64,000 nt of DNA from Chloroflexota bacterium. GTDB taxonomy: Bacteria; Chloroflexota; Anaerolineae; Aggregatilineales; Phototrophicaceae. The stretch covers positions 1-64,000 of the forward strand of contig WTGO01000088.1 in NCBI GenBank assembly GCA_011523515.1, read 5' to 3'. The notes under the pieces were generated by a model. It had not been told where the DNA came from and did not search any database. It saw only the letters and a list, made by a program, of their open reading frames with translations. The translations under genes and the position numbers were made by a program. The first letter of the stretch is position 1. Each line of letters opens with the position of its first letter. This document shows, piece by piece, positions 43,065-52,342 of this stretch.

Positions 43065-43790
43065 TCATTTCCTGAAATCGATGAAACGATAGCCTACGCC
43101 GCGTTCGGTAATGATGTAATGCGGATCTGCCGGATCCGCTTCGATCTTCTCTCGCAAGTAATTGACGTAGAGGCGCACGTAATGGGCCTCGTCACGGTAT
43201 TCGTAGCCCCAGACTTTCTGCAGCAGCTGATCGTGCGGTACGGTCCAGCCGGCGTTGCGAATCAAATGGTAAAGCAGACGATACTCTGTCGGGCGCAACT
43301 TCACGCTCTCGCCGGCGACAATCACTTCTCGCTGATTAAAGTCGACGCTTAGGCGATCGTCGATGCGGAGAATGGCATCCTCGGTAGTCGGCTTTTCCAG
43401 TCGACGGAAAATCGCCTTGATACGGCTGGAGAGTTCGCGCGGGCCGAATGGTTTGGTGATGTAGTCATCGGCGCCCAGCTCCAGGCCGTAGACCTTGTCA
43501 CTCTCCTCGCCCTTGGCCGTCAGCATTATGACGGGAATATCCGAGAACTCGCGCAGCATTCGCAATGTCTCGAAGCCGTCCAGTTCCGGCATCATGACAT
43601 CCAGCAGCACCAGATCGGGCAGCTGCGTGCGGACGGCATCCAGCGCGTCCAAGCCGTTGTGCGCTTCGACGACCCGATGATCCTCCAATTCCAGGTTCAT
43701 GCGAATAAAGCCAATCATGCGCGGCTCGTCATCCACGACCAGGATGACTTTGCCTTTGCTCTTTGGATTTACGCGAGCATTCGGAATCAT
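43065..43790 (-). CDS. OmpR/PhoB-family response regulator
   Basis: A 241-residue two-domain regulator. The receiver has the DDE acidic pair (VVDDEP), the phosphoacceptor Asp in [13 protein letters not shown], Thr in IMLTAKG and Lys in TKPFG. The winged-helix DNA-binding domain (about 140-238) has [24 protein letters not shown] and RGVGYRF. No histidine kinase gene is adjacent, so it is an orphan. It lies 69 bases downstream of the PP2C phosphatase gene on the same strand. Confidence 0.94.
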   Translation of the reverse strand: MIPNARVNPKSKGKVILVVDDEPRMIGFIRMNLELEDHRVVEAHNGLDALDAVRTQLPDLVLLDVMMPELDGFETLRMLREFSDIPVIMLTAKGEESDKVYGLELGADDYITKPFGPRELSSRIKAIFRRLEKPTTEDAILRIDDRLSVDFNQREVIVAGESVKLRPTEYRLLYHLIRNAGWTVPHDQLLQKVWGYEYRDEAHYVRLYVNYLREKIEADPADPHYIITERGVGYRFIDFRK

Positions 43791-43859
43791 AGCGCGCTCC
43801 GGGTTCTAGTGGCTACTGACGGCGCTCAAACCAGGCAAGCGCCGCGGGGTACACGCCGG

Positions 43860-45035
43860 CTAGACGGATGAGCCGCCGCCGGGCGCCTGAAATACGATGG
43901 CCGATATATTGTCCATACCGCCACGATTGTTGGCCGCCTTAACGAGATTGTCGCAGGCCTCCTGTGGCGAAGACGCCTGCAGCGCAATCTGCTTGATGAT
44001 GTCGTCTTCTATCATATCCCACAGGCCGTCAGTGCAGATTAGCACCAGCCCAGAGGGCGGCAGCGTTCGCACCAGGCGCTCCATTTTCAGCTCTTCATTC
44101 TGGCCGATGGCCCGGTAAAGCACATTCTTCTGCGGATAGTTTTCCGCTTCCTCGGGCGTCAGTTCGTTCATCTCGATCAAGCGTTGCACCAGCGTATGAT
44201 CCGTGGTGAGCTGTTCGATCTTGTTATCGTGGATGAGGTAGGCCCGGCTGTCGCCGACGTGCGCCAGATAGGCGAGATTCCCGATGACGGCGATGGCTGA
44301 AAGTGTAGTGCCGCCGCCCGGCACGCCTTTGATCACGGCGCGGTTGGCCTTTTCTGAGGAGGAAACCAACGCCTCGAGCACGGTGGGGCTGTCCCCGGCA
44401 TTGAAGTTGCGCAGCAGCGGCACATATATCTTGTCCAGCATTTCCGATGCCAAAGTTTGGATGGCGATCCCCGCTGCCCGTTCTCCGTCCAAATGCCCGC
44501 CCATACCATCGGCGACCGCAAAAAAGCCGAAATCGGGGCGGTTGTCGACGGTGATCGAATGCCACTGCATACCGAAGCAAGCGTCTTCATTATTGTTGCG
44601 CATCAGCCCGACATCGCTGGCGATACCATAGGTCAAGGCTTGACGCTGTCGGGTGAGAATCGGTTTGGGAGCGGGCGGAATCGCACGTTTCGGCGTCGGC
44701 GGCGGCCCGGGCGTCTCTTCGAGCGCTGGCTCGGGCGCAGGCGTCGCCTTCGCTGCCGGCCGTGGTCGGTCCTTTACAGCTGCGTCAGGCGCCAACTCCT
44801 CGTCCGTTTCCGCTCCAACCAGATCTGTTGGCGCCACAGCGACGGTTTCGGCCACCGGCGCCGCGGATAATTCGTCAAGCTGTTCCTCCACTTCAGGTTC
44901 TAGCGGTGGAGCTTCTCGGATAGGCGCGGCCGACCCTTGCGATCGCGTGGGTGTGACGTGCGATGAGCGGCGCGAAGCCGCGGTTCGGCCTGGGTCTTGG
45001 CTTGGCCTGCCAAGTATCCTGCGAAGTAGATTCAT
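43860..45035 (-). CDS. PP2C-type serine/threonine protein phosphatase with Pro/Ala-rich N-terminus
   Basis: The ATG at 45035 gives 391 residues; the longer reading from 45203 runs over the promoter and the hemW start. About 130 residues are a low-complexity Ala/Pro/Glu linker, followed by the PP2C domain (about 155-388). Metal ligands are visible in NNNEDACF, VADGMGGHLDGERAAG, CTDGLWDMI and GGMDNISAI. It is probably cytosolic and opposes a Ser/Thr kinase not encoded here. A clean promoter lies upstream. Confidence 0.92.
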   Translation of the reverse strand: MNLLRRILGRPSQDPGRTAASRRSSHVTPTRSQGSAAPIREAPPLEPEVEEQLDELSAAPVAETVAVAPTDLVGAETDEELAPDAAVKDRPRPAAKATPAPEPALEETPGPPPTPKRAIPPAPKPILTRQRQALTYGIASDVGLMRNNNEDACFGMQWHSITVDNRPDFGFFAVADGMGGHLDGERAAGIAIQTLASEMLDKIYVPLLRNFNAGDSPTVLEALVSSSEKANRAVIKGVPGGGTTLSAIAVIGNLAYLAHVGDSRAYLIHDNKIEQLTTDHTLVQRLIEMNELTPEEAENYPQKNVLYRAIGQNEELKMERLVRTLPPSGLVLICTDGLWDMIEDDIIKQIALQASSPQEACDNLVKAANNRGGMDNISAIVFQAPGGGSSV

Positions 45036-45101
45036 TAAACTTGCCTGCCGGGAGTCGGTGCAAGCACAAGCGCGCTTACCCTGCCGATAGCAACTTGCAC
45101 A

Positions 45102-45130
45102 ATTATATTTTACCAAGTAGATTGGCGCAA
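45102..45130 (-). promoter_or_regulatory. Promoter of the PP2C gene
   Basis: Minus strand: TTGCGC (45130-45125), exactly 17 bases, then TATAAT (45107-45102). It lies 66 bases before the ATG at 45035. This supports the shorter PP2C start, since the longer open frame would begin upstream of the promoter. Confidence 0.65.
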
Positions 45131-45157
45131 TCATTGCCCTGAGCGACTGGCCCCTGA

Positions 45158-46348
45158 ATGCAACTCCCAAGCTCGCCGTTGTCGATATACCTTCACATTC
45201 CATTCTGCAGTACGCGCTGTAGTTACTGCGCCTTTAATACCTTCACCGATCTCGCCCACCTTGTGCCGGATTATGTGGATGCCCTTTGCCGCGAGATCAG
45301 AGCGGCCGCGGACGATGGTCGCAAGCGCGAAGCGCATACGATCTATTTCGGCGGCGGGACGCCGTCGCTGCTGACGCCGCGACACTTCGAGCGCTTGCTG
45401 GAGTGTCTGCGCGATGCGTTCGACATGGGCCCGACTTGCGAAATATCGCTGGAAGCGAATCCGGACGACCTCGCCGCCGGCTACTTGCAGTCGCTGCGAG
45501 CGTTGGGATTCAACCGCCTGAGCATTGGCATGCAGTCCGCCAATCCGGACATTTTGCGCCTCTTCCAACGGCAGCATGATGTATCCGCAGTTGCGGATGC
45601 AATGGACGCCGCGCGCCAGGCAAAGTTTGACAATGTCAATTTGGATGTCATATTCGGCGCGCCCGGCGAGTCTCCCCGGGATTGGGCGCGGACTGTCGCC
45701 GCAGTGCTCGACTTCGCGCCCGATCATATCTCGATGTATGGACTGGAATTAAAGGGCGGCACCGAACTCCGCGAGCAGGTGGATGCTGGCACATTGCCCC
45801 AACCGCAAGATGATGACTTTGCTGATATGTACGAATTCGCGTCAGAAGCGTTGGAGCGCGCCGGTTATTTGCAGTATGAAATCAGCAACTGGACTCGCCC
45901 AGCAAAGGCATGTCAGCATAATATGCAGTATTGGCGGAACTTGCCCTACCTGGGGCTGGGCGCCGGAGCGCATGGATTCGCCGGCGGTTATCGCTATTCG
46001 ACCATCACATCACCACAGCGCTACGCGGAATCGTTGCGAGCGCGGCCGGCGACAGCGCTCGACTTTCCGCTGACGCCAGCCGTAGCCAAGCACACCCTCG
46101 TTGACGAACCCAGCGATCTCTACGATTCGATCATGATGGGCTTGCGCCTGACCTGTGAAGGGATTGATCGTTCACGCTTCGCACGTCGCTACGGCCAGGA
46201 CTTTGTGTGCATGTTCCCCAATGAGGTCGACAGGTTGGTGTCGCTGGGTATGCTGGAAGCGCATGCCGACCGCGTGCGCGTAAGCCGGGCCGGACGTTTA
46301 CTCAGCAACGGTGTCATTCGCGAGTTTGTGTCTGCGATTACTGGTTAA
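45158..46348 (+). CDS. hemW: HemW-like radical SAM heme chaperone
   Basis: A 396-residue radical SAM protein with the cluster motif [10 protein letters not shown] (CxxxCxYC), GGGTPSLL, the SLEANPD strand and RLSIGMQS, and a C-terminal HemN/HemW region ([17 protein letters not shown]). It lacks the extra N-terminal residues of true coproporphyrinogen dehydrogenase HemN, and its YC-x-F pattern fits HemW, the heme-trafficking protein. The 3' end overlaps the convergent fni gene by 11 bases. Confidence 0.9.
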   Translation: MQLPSSPLSIYLHIPFCSTRCSYCAFNTFTDLAHLVPDYVDALCREIRAAADDGRKREAHTIYFGGGTPSLLTPRHFERLLECLRDAFDMGPTCEISLEANPDDLAAGYLQSLRALGFNRLSIGMQSANPDILRLFQRQHDVSAVADAMDAARQAKFDNVNLDVIFGAPGESPRDWARTVAAVLDFAPDHISMYGLELKGGTELREQVDAGTLPQPQDDDFADMYEFASEALERAGYLQYEISNWTRPAKACQHNMQYWRNLPYLGLGAGAHGFAGGYRYSTITSPQRYAESLRARPATALDFPLTPAVAKHTLVDEPSDLYDSIMMGLRLTCEGIDRSRFARRYGQDFVCMFPNEVDRLVSLGMLEAHADRVRVSRAGRLLSNGVIREFVSAITG

Positions 46349-47381
46349 GCTGCAGTTTAGCCTGGCGCAAAGCGGCTATATCTGCCGAGGCAGTGCAGAG
46401 CATCGCCACCCGAAGCTGGGCGTTCAACTCGCGGATCAGTTCATCGACGGCTGCTGCCGACTGGCTCGCAGATCTTAGAAAGGGGCTGGCCAAGCCGGCC
46501 AGGTCCGCGCCCAAAGCGATGCATTTGGCGATGTCGATGCCGTCCCGCAAGCCGCCGCTGGCGAATACCGGCAGTTCGGGCGCGGCCGCGCAGGCGTACT
46601 GAATCGCATCGGCCGTGGGAATGCCCCAATCGGCGAAGCTGCGCGCGACGCGGGCGTGAAAAGCGCTGGGCGCGCGATGATATTCGACCTCGCTCCAGGA
46701 TGTGCCGCCGGCGCCGGCTACGTCTATCGCCGCAACCCCCGCTTGCGAAAGCGCGCGCGCGGCTTGTTCAGAAAAGCCCCAGCCAACCTCCTTGGCAATG
46801 ACCGGCACATCCAGCCGCGCGCAGACGTCTTCCACTTTGCGCAGCAGCCCGGCGAAGTTGATATCGCCTTCCGCTTGCACCGCCTCCTGCAGCACATTGA
46901 AGTGCAAGATCAGGGCGTCGGCGCCGACCATTTCCACCGCCTCTCGGCACTGATCGAGGCCGTATCCGTAGTTCAACTGCACCGCGCCCATGTTGGCGAA
47001 GAGCAGAATGTCAGGGGCGATGTCGCGAATGGCGTAGCTGTCGGCGAGGGCGTCGTCTTCAATGGCGGCGCGCTGCGAGCCCAAGCCCATCGCGATGCCG
47101 TGCTCCTGCGCCGCTTGCGCGAGATTGCGATTGATCGCCCGCGCCATATCCGTGCCGCCGGTCATGGACGAAATCAGAAGTGGAGAAAGCAATCGCTTGC
47201 CAAAGACGCTCGCCGTGGTGTCGATTTCGTTCAGGTTCAATTCCGGCAGCGCCTGATGCGTAAATCGATAGCGCTCCAACCCGGTCGTCAAGCGTGGAAA
47301 CTGCACATCTTGCTCAAGGTTGATGAGGATATGATCCAGTTTGCGGCTCTCGGTCGCGCTTGCTTTCGTCACTTTTGTCAT
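46338..47381 (-). CDS. fni: Type 2 isopentenyl-diphosphate delta-isomerase
   Basis: FMN-dependent isomerase of IPP and DMAPP for isoprenoid synthesis. The 347-residue TIM barrel has RKLDHI near the N-terminus, [18 protein letters not shown], the [15 protein letters not shown] segment with the active-site Gln, KEVGWG, and GAGGTSW for FMN phosphate. [20 protein letters not shown] completes it. Type 2 enzymes are typical of Chloroflexota, Firmicutes and archaea. It is divergent from acpP. Confidence 0.96.
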   Translation of the reverse strand: MTKVTKASATESRKLDHILINLEQDVQFPRLTTGLERYRFTHQALPELNLNEIDTTASVFGKRLLSPLLISSMTGGTDMARAINRNLAQAAQEHGIAMGLGSQRAAIEDDALADSYAIRDIAPDILLFANMGAVQLNYGYGLDQCREAVEMVGADALILHFNVLQEAVQAEGDINFAGLLRKVEDVCARLDVPVIAKEVGWGFSEQAARALSQAGVAAIDVAGAGGTSWSEVEYHRAPSAFHARVARSFADWGIPTADAIQYACAAAPELPVFASGGLRDGIDIAKCIALGADLAGLASPFLRSASQSAAAVDELIRELNAQLRVAMLCTASADIAALRQAKLQLNQ

Positions 47382-47504
47382 CGACCGGTGTTCCTTTTGT
47401 CAGAGTGACTCGCGCCAGGCAGGGATGCCATCGTACCGACAAGCGTTCGCGGTGTCAATCATGGCACTCCGTCCAAACAGGCTAGCACGGTCACCGAATA
47501 TCGG

Positions 47505-47510
47505 TATAAT
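47505..47510 (+). promoter_or_regulatory. -10 element upstream of acpP
   Basis: A perfect TATAAT lies 50 bases before the acpP ATG. The best -35 partner, TAGCAC 16 bases upstream, is poor. The element is placed as the acpP promoter because it is the only AT-rich box in the divergent spacer. Confidence 0.4.
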
Positions 47511-47560
47511 TGGTGGGCGTAAAGTGAGAAGCAAGATTCCCGCGGGAAGGGTGGTTGGAC

Positions 47561-47797
47561 ATGGCATCAATTGAAGAACGCGTGACAGGAATTGTGGTCG
47601 AGCTGCTTGGCGTTGAAGAAGAGCGCGTTGTCTCTGGAGCAAACTTCCGTGAGGACTTGGAAGCGGACTCGCTTGACCTCGTTGAATTGATTATGGCCTT
47701 TGAAGAAGAATTCGGCGGCGAAATCAGCGATGAGGACGCGCAGCGAATTGAAACGGTCGGGCAAGCGGTGGAGTATATCCAGTCCAATATGGAATGA
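47561..47797 (+). CDS. acpP: Acyl carrier protein
   Basis: Carries growing acyl chains in type II fatty acid synthesis. The ATG at 47561 gives 78 residues, the usual length, with GGAAGG upstream; a TTG two codons earlier is an alternative. The phosphopantetheine serine lies in [10 protein letters not shown]. The protein is acidic with four helices, as expected. It is a single gene, followed by an intrinsic terminator, and is far from the fabF at the window end. Confidence 0.95.
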   Translation: MASIEERVTGIVVELLGVEEERVVSGANFREDLEADSLDLVELIMAFEEEFGGEISDEDAQRIETVGQAVEYIQSNME

Positions 47798-47831
47798 TTA
47801 GTCTCGCCTTACATTAATTGCACGTTGCCAG

Positions 47832-47858
47832 AGGTAGCGCCGGCTACCTTTTTCTTTT
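47832..47858 (+). terminator. Intrinsic terminator of acpP
   Basis: AGGTAGC (47832-47838) pairs with GCTACCT (47843-47849) over a GCCG loop, followed by a T-rich tract (TTTTTCTTTT). It lies 35 bases past the acpP stop and is the clearest gene-end terminator in the window. Confidence 0.8.
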
Positions 47859-47866
47859 CCCGCGCC

Positions 47867-47882
47867 AGGCCTTGAAAGGCCT
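47867..47882. repeat. Short perfect inverted repeat
   Basis: AGGCCTT-GA-AAGGCCT, a near-perfect palindrome just after the acpP terminator and about 90 bases before the DinB start. It could be a hairpin or a protein-binding operator for the DinB gene. It has no U-run. Confidence 0.35.
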
Positions 47883-47970
47883 CTCATGGTTAAACTCGTC
47901 GAGAGCTTTCTCGGTCGTGCGTGTATCCCAGTGAAACCATTTGCCAACACAATATTTGAAGCTGCCGCGT

Positions 47971-48453
47971 ATGTATGGCTTATACCTGGCCCGGAGTTTT
48001 GCATATACGGCCGACATAATCAGCCAGCAACTCAGCGAGATCAGCCGCGAAGACAGCTTGCGTCAGCCGATCGCCGGTGAACACAGCATCAACTGGCTGA
48101 CTGGCCATATCATCTCGTCGCGCTCGACGCCGCTGAAGTATGTGGGCGCCGATCCAGTTTGGCCGGATGCGGCGCGCGATCGCTATCGAGACGGCAGCCC
48201 GCCCATCACAGCGCCGGACGCGCGTGTGCTGGAGCTAGCAGCGCTGATTCGACTCTTCGAGCGCTCACAAGATCGTCTCATTGCCGGGCTTGAATCCCTG
48301 AGCGATGCGGAACTGACGCAGCCTTCCGGTTATGGACGGCATACGCTGGCGGAGAGTCTGCTCTACTTCCACTTTCACGAAAGCTGCCATGTCGGCCAAT
48401 TGACGATGGTGGCCGAGTCGCTGGGCAGCAAGGCAAAATACCTCAGTTCATAG
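47971..48453 (+). CDS. DinB superfamily protein
   Basis: A four-helix-bundle protein of 160 residues from the ATG at 47971; the frame opens at a TTG at 47941. Metal-binding histidines of the DinB/YfiT fold are seen in the NWLTGHI helix and in the FHFHESCHVGQL helix. The latter follows the family's late H-x-x-x-H type arrangement. Members include thiol-dependent transferases and detoxification enzymes, so the exact role is open. The 3' end overlaps the convergent gene by 11 bases. Confidence 0.82.
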   Translation: MYGLYLARSFAYTADIISQQLSEISREDSLRQPIAGEHSINWLTGHIISSRSTPLKYVGADPVWPDAARDRYRDGSPPITAPDARVLELAALIRLFERSQDRLIAGLESLSDAELTQPSGYGRHTLAESLLYFHFHESCHVGQLTMVAESLGSKAKYLSS

Positions 48454-49075
48454 CGTTTGATGCACGCGGCCCAAGCGCCCGCAGGCAAACGGCAGATATA
48501 CCGACATAACTGGCCGTCAGCAGCCAGGGACCCAAACCTGTGCTCGCTATCGGCAGAAGTTGCCGATACACGTCGATTGCCTGGGTAAACCCGGTGAACG
48601 CTGTCACAATGCCGACAATTGGCAGCAAGAACAAGAGAATCCAGGTGACGCGTCGATGTCGCGCGCGCAGCGCGACCAGTCCGCCGATCAAGCTGACGAG
48701 CGCCAGCAGGAATTGCTGCCGGTAGTTGACGTTCGCGATGTCGTAAACGTATTCAAATGGGGGCAGTTGCGCCAGCGCCAGCAGAATCACTGCCACGGCT
48801 GAGATCACCTTCCAGGGGCGTCCTGATGCGGCCAGCGCCAGGACCAAGGTCAGGAACACCAGCTGCGCGCGCAGCAGAAGCGGCGCCAGAAGTGGTGGCG
48901 AAGTATGGCGTTGGGCCGGGTGCAAAGACGTCCATTCGGCGAGGTCAAAAGCGTTGAGCGTCATTGGCGCCGAAGAGGCTAGGGTCCAGGGCGACAGGAA
49001 TCCCAGCAGCCCTAGAAGCGCCAGAAGCAAAAGCGGAAGCGTATGGTCCTGGATGGGTTCAACGCGGACTCGCAC
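48443..49075 (-). CDS. Multi-helix membrane protein of unknown function
   Basis: A 210-residue protein starting at GTG 49075, with about six hydrophobic segments. A short outside loop after the first helix (residues about 35-62, TLNAFDLAEWTSLHPAQRH) is the only hydrophilic stretch of note. No family is recognised. It precedes no obvious partner and follows the glycosyltransferase gene cluster on the same strand, 56 bases downstream, so it might be the tail of that transcript. Confidence 0.65.
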   Translation of the reverse strand: MRVRVEPIQDHTLPLLLLALLGLLGFLSPWTLASSAPMTLNAFDLAEWTSLHPAQRHTSPPLLAPLLLRAQLVFLTLVLALAASGRPWKVISAVAVILLALAQLPPFEYVYDIANVNYRQQFLLALVSLIGGLVALRARHRRVTWILLFLLPIVGIVTAFTGFTQAIDVYRQLLPIASTGLGPWLLTASYVGISAVCLRALGPRASNAMN

Positions 49076-49131
49076 TTCTTTGGCCTCCCATCGTTTCCAT
49101 TATTTGCGCCTGCATCCACCTGGCAAGCAAC

Positions 49132-50271
49132 CTAGGCTTCCAGCAAGCGCTTGTATACGGACAACAGCTGAGCAGCAGACCGCTGCCAAGTGAACTTACG
49201 GGCTTGCCGGTAACCTTGCTCAATCAGCCGTTTGCGCAGCGCCCGGTCGGAGTCAACTGCGAGCATGGCCTGGCGCAGCGCGCCAATATCTGTCGGGTCT
49301 ATAAGGATCGCGGCATCGCCCGCCACTTCCGGCAGCGATGAGACATTGCTGGTGATCACCGGTACGCCGCAGGCCATCGCTTCGAGGATCGGCAGGCCAA
49401 ACCCCTCGTAAAGCGAGGGCATGAGTAACATTCGCGATTCGCTGTAGAGCGCCGGCAGATCTTCATCAGCCACATGTCCCAGGCGATGCGCGTAGTCCTG
49501 CATTCCGGTGCTAACGATCGTGTGCTGCATTTCTTCCTCGAGCCAGCCTTCGCCGCCGGCTATCGCATAGTGCAGATCGAGCCCGGTCGCGCGAAGCTCC
49601 GCCAGCGCCCTTATGACCCGGCTGTAATTCTTGCGCGGCTGTACCGTGCCGACCGACAACATATAACTAAAGCCAGCAAGCCCGTATTTCTGACGCATCG
49701 ACTCGAGAATTGGTCGATCGCTGACTCTCTGAAAGCGGCTGTCGACGCCGCTATAGAGCACCGTAATCTTATCGGCGGGCGTCTGATACAAGTCCACCAG
49801 GTCGTGTTTTGTAGCCGTGGAATCGGCCAGCACATGGTCAGCCCGCTTTACCGAGCGCGGCACGACCGTGTCGAGGTACGCCTTGAGTGGCGGGCTGGCG
49901 GCTTCCGGCACCCGTACAAAGGAAAGGTCGTGCACGGTCAGAAGCGTACGCGTTGCCGGCCGGGTGAACGGCAGCGTAAAGTCGGTCGCGTGAAAGAGAT
50001 CAACCGCCCCGGTGAATAGCTCGGCGGGCAGCGGCAGCCCGGCGCGGTGCCAAATTCGCGCCAGCCAGCGCGGTGAAATCACCGTTGGCCGCCACCCAAA
50101 ATTATACGCCGGGGCGGGCGGCAATGCGTCAGCCCTGGCGCCGGATACAAACAGACGGTAGCTGTTCTCATCATCAAGCGCTGCCAGGGCCGCGGTCAGC
50201 TCGCGCGCATAGCGCCCGATACCTCCGCTCTGCTCAAAGGCAGGTGTATAGTCGATGGCAATTCGAGGCAC
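49132..50271 (-). CDS. Family 1-type glycosyltransferase (GT4 fold)
   Basis: Retaining glycosyltransferase of 379 residues, starting with GTG at 50271, 1 base after the gtrA stop; the longer reading from 50382 would overlap gtrA by 110 bases. The N-terminal SGGIGRYARELTAAL loop and the C-terminal YEGFGLPILEAMACGVPVI with the Glu-x7-Glu pattern mark a GT4-like enzyme. It probably adds a sugar to the polysaccharide assembled by neighbouring genes. Donor and acceptor are unknown. Confidence 0.92.
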   Translation of the reverse strand: MPRIAIDYTPAFEQSGGIGRYARELTAALAALDDENSYRLFVSGARADALPPAPAYNFGWRPTVISPRWLARIWHRAGLPLPAELFTGAVDLFHATDFTLPFTRPATRTLLTVHDLSFVRVPEAASPPLKAYLDTVVPRSVKRADHVLADSTATKHDLVDLYQTPADKITVLYSGVDSRFQRVSDRPILESMRQKYGLAGFSYMLSVGTVQPRKNYSRVIRALAELRATGLDLHYAIAGGEGWLEEEMQHTIVSTGMQDYAHRLGHVADEDLPALYSESRMLLMPSLYEGFGLPILEAMACGVPVITSNVSSLPEVAGDAAILIDPTDIGALRQAMLAVDSDRALRKRLIEQGYRQARKFTWQRSAAQLLSVYKRLLEA

Positions 50272-50272
50272 G

Positions 50273-50878
50273 TTAGTCGACGTCGTTATAGGTCCAGTAG
50301 CGATTGGCGAGGAAGTTCCAGAACATGACCGCGATGACTCCAAAAAACAGCGCGACCATGGTGCCGATCTTATGCTGATCAAGCAGGGCAGGCGCGTAAT
50401 CCGTACTCAGCTGGGAGAGTACGCTGGTTGAGAAACGGCCGAAGGGTTCGTAGCTCAAGGCAATCCAAATAGTGCGAATCACCCAGCCGATGGCGCTGAC
50501 GATGACGAATTGAGTGAGCTGGCGCTGGGCCGATTGTGAACGCGAATCCGGGTAAGTCCATAGTCGATTCCACACAAAATTGCTGCATACAGCCAAGAAG
50601 AATGCGATGCTTTGCGTAAGCGCGACATTGGTGGCCAGCGCTTCGCCCAGTTCATTGACCGGCGGCAGTACTGTATTCTGCAGTACCAGAACGGCGCCTG
50701 CATCAATAAGAAAGCCCAAGGCGCCAACGACGGCGAATTTGATGAAGCGTTCGTATTCCTTGGCTTTTTCACCGCCGATCCGCAAGGACAGCATCACAAT
50801 GAAGCGATCAAAGGGCGTGGTCACTTTGTGGTATTGGCGGCCCGACTCCTTGGAAGCGGTAGAAATTGTGTGTGACAT
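50273..50878 (-). CDS. GtrA family membrane protein
   Basis: The ATG at 50878, 2 bases after the wzy-like stop, gives 201 residues; the open frame from 51013 is too long. Four helices with FIKFAVVGALGFLIDAGAV, SNFVWNRLWTYPDS and a repeat-like second half ending FWNFLANRYWTYND define GtrA. It is thought to help flip or transfer lipid-linked sugars. It sits in the polysaccharide cluster between a Wzy-like protein and a glycosyltransferase. Confidence 0.9.
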   Translation of the reverse strand: MSHTISTASKESGRQYHKVTTPFDRFIVMLSLRIGGEKAKEYERFIKFAVVGALGFLIDAGAVLVLQNTVLPPVNELGEALATNVALTQSIAFFLAVCSNFVWNRLWTYPDSRSQSAQRQLTQFVIVSAIGWVIRTIWIALSYEPFGRFSTSVLSQLSTDYAPALLDQHKIGTMVALFFGVIAVMFWNFLANRYWTYNDVD

Positions 50879-50880
50879 GC

Positions 50881-52341
50881 CTAGTCTAGCTCCAGCGCCT
50901 GGGTCAGACGCCGGTAAAGGATTGCCAATAACCCCAATAATACACCGATATGCAAAAAGAGGTTGTTCACATAAAGATTGTCGAAGATGCTGTGGACCGC
51001 CACATAAACCCACGAGCCCAGCAGACCGATGGCGATACAGCGCGAAAAGCTATCTGGCTGCCGCCGCAGCGACCAGGTCATGCGAAAGACGACAACCCAA
51101 AATGACAGATAGGCGATCAGCCCGATCAAACCAGTCTCCGCTAACTTATTCAGATACAGGTTATGGGCATGGCCCAAGGGCTCGTCCCAGTTGATCAAGC
51201 GAAAGTCATCGTAAACGACCTCGTAGTTGCCGAGCCCGACGCCAATGAAGGGCGCATGCTCCGCCATATACAAAGCCGCCTGCCAATGGGCAAGGCGCTC
51301 GATAACTGCGTAGTTTACCGGTGTGATTTCCACGCCGCGTACATCTGACGCCGTGATGAGATCGGTGGCGGCTGTCGTCAGCCTAAGCACGATTGATCGC
51401 GGCAACAGGCCGATGCTCCAGGTCCCTGCGAGCAGCACGGCGATAGCCGCGGCCAGAGCCAGCCCGTGACTGAGCCGCCTTGGCAGCGCGATCAACATAC
51501 ACATGACTGCTACTGCGGTGCCGAGCCAGGCGCCGCGGCTCCATGACGCGACCAGCGCTGCGGCGAGAATGAGCGACGCCATTCCGCTGGATGAGAACAC
51601 GAGAGCCGGTAGCAGCGGCAAGCGTCGCTCGCTGCGCACGCCTTGCCAGATGCCCGCCAGTTGAGCCCAGGCAGTCATCAGAGCCAGCGGCAGCGCGATG
51701 CCCATGAATCCACCGAACGGATTCGGTTGGCCGAAGGTTCCAAACGCGCGAAAGTACTTCCCCAGGATAACAAGATGGTCGGCGCCGCTGCCGCCCGCAA
51801 AAATGTAGAGCCCGACCAGGGCGTTGGCGAAGGCGCTGACCAAAATGGCGAATACCAGCCAGCGCCAGGAACCGTCGACACTGGCGGTCAGCGTCCAGAT
51901 GATGAGCGCAATTGCCACCCACTTCAGCCATTCCGCGAGCCAGCCAGCCAGCGACTGGCTATTCCAGGCGCCAATTGAAAAGATCGCGCTCACGCCCAGC
52001 GCGGCGAGCAAGACCGGGCCGGCTCGCGCCTGGAGCAAGGTTTCGCGCCGCCACATTCGCTGCGCCAGCCATACGCCCAAGTACACCAGCAGTAGAATCT
52101 GACCAATATCGAGCGGCAGCGACAGACTGGACTCCGTGCTAACCAGCGTGCGCAGCGGCGCCAAGGTCAGCGTGATGACCAAGGCAATCAGCGGCGAAAC
52201 CGGCAGCAGAACGAAGCAAGTGATAGCGAGCGTCGCTATCACGAGCAAGGGCATGGGCGCGGTCAGCGTTGCCGCGGACAGCACGAGCCCGGCGATAAGA
52301 ATTGTGGTCGCCAAGGGGTTGCTGGTCTGCAAACCGAACAT
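50881..52341 (-). CDS. O-antigen ligase/polymerase (Wzy_C) membrane protein
   Basis: The ATG at 52341, 1 base after the epimerase stop, gives 486 residues with about 12 helices. The Wzy_C region has GVGLGNYEVVYDDFR and GHAHNLYLNKLAETGLIG, the conserved outside-loop His motif of O-antigen ligases and polymerases. It should polymerise or ligate lipid-linked oligosaccharides at the outer face of the membrane. It shares the H-x-H-N motif with the neighbouring fusion protein at 53384. Confidence 0.9.
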   Translation of the reverse strand: MFGLQTSNPLATTILIAGLVLSAATLTAPMPLLVIATLAITCFVLLPVSPLIALVITLTLAPLRTLVSTESSLSLPLDIGQILLLVYLGVWLAQRMWRRETLLQARAGPVLLAALGVSAIFSIGAWNSQSLAGWLAEWLKWVAIALIIWTLTASVDGSWRWLVFAILVSAFANALVGLYIFAGGSGADHLVILGKYFRAFGTFGQPNPFGGFMGIALPLALMTAWAQLAGIWQGVRSERRLPLLPALVFSSSGMASLILAAALVASWSRGAWLGTAVAVMCMLIALPRRLSHGLALAAAIAVLLAGTWSIGLLPRSIVLRLTTAATDLITASDVRGVEITPVNYAVIERLAHWQAALYMAEHAPFIGVGLGNYEVVYDDFRLINWDEPLGHAHNLYLNKLAETGLIGLIAYLSFWVVVFRMTWSLRRQPDSFSRCIAIGLLGSWVYVAVHSIFDNLYVNNLFLHIGVLLGLLAILYRRLTQALELD

Positions 52342-52342
52342 G

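Noticed and set aside
45036-45203. Longer N-terminus of the PP2C protein
   Set aside because: The extension crosses the TTGCGC-17-TATAAT promoter and the divergent hemW start.
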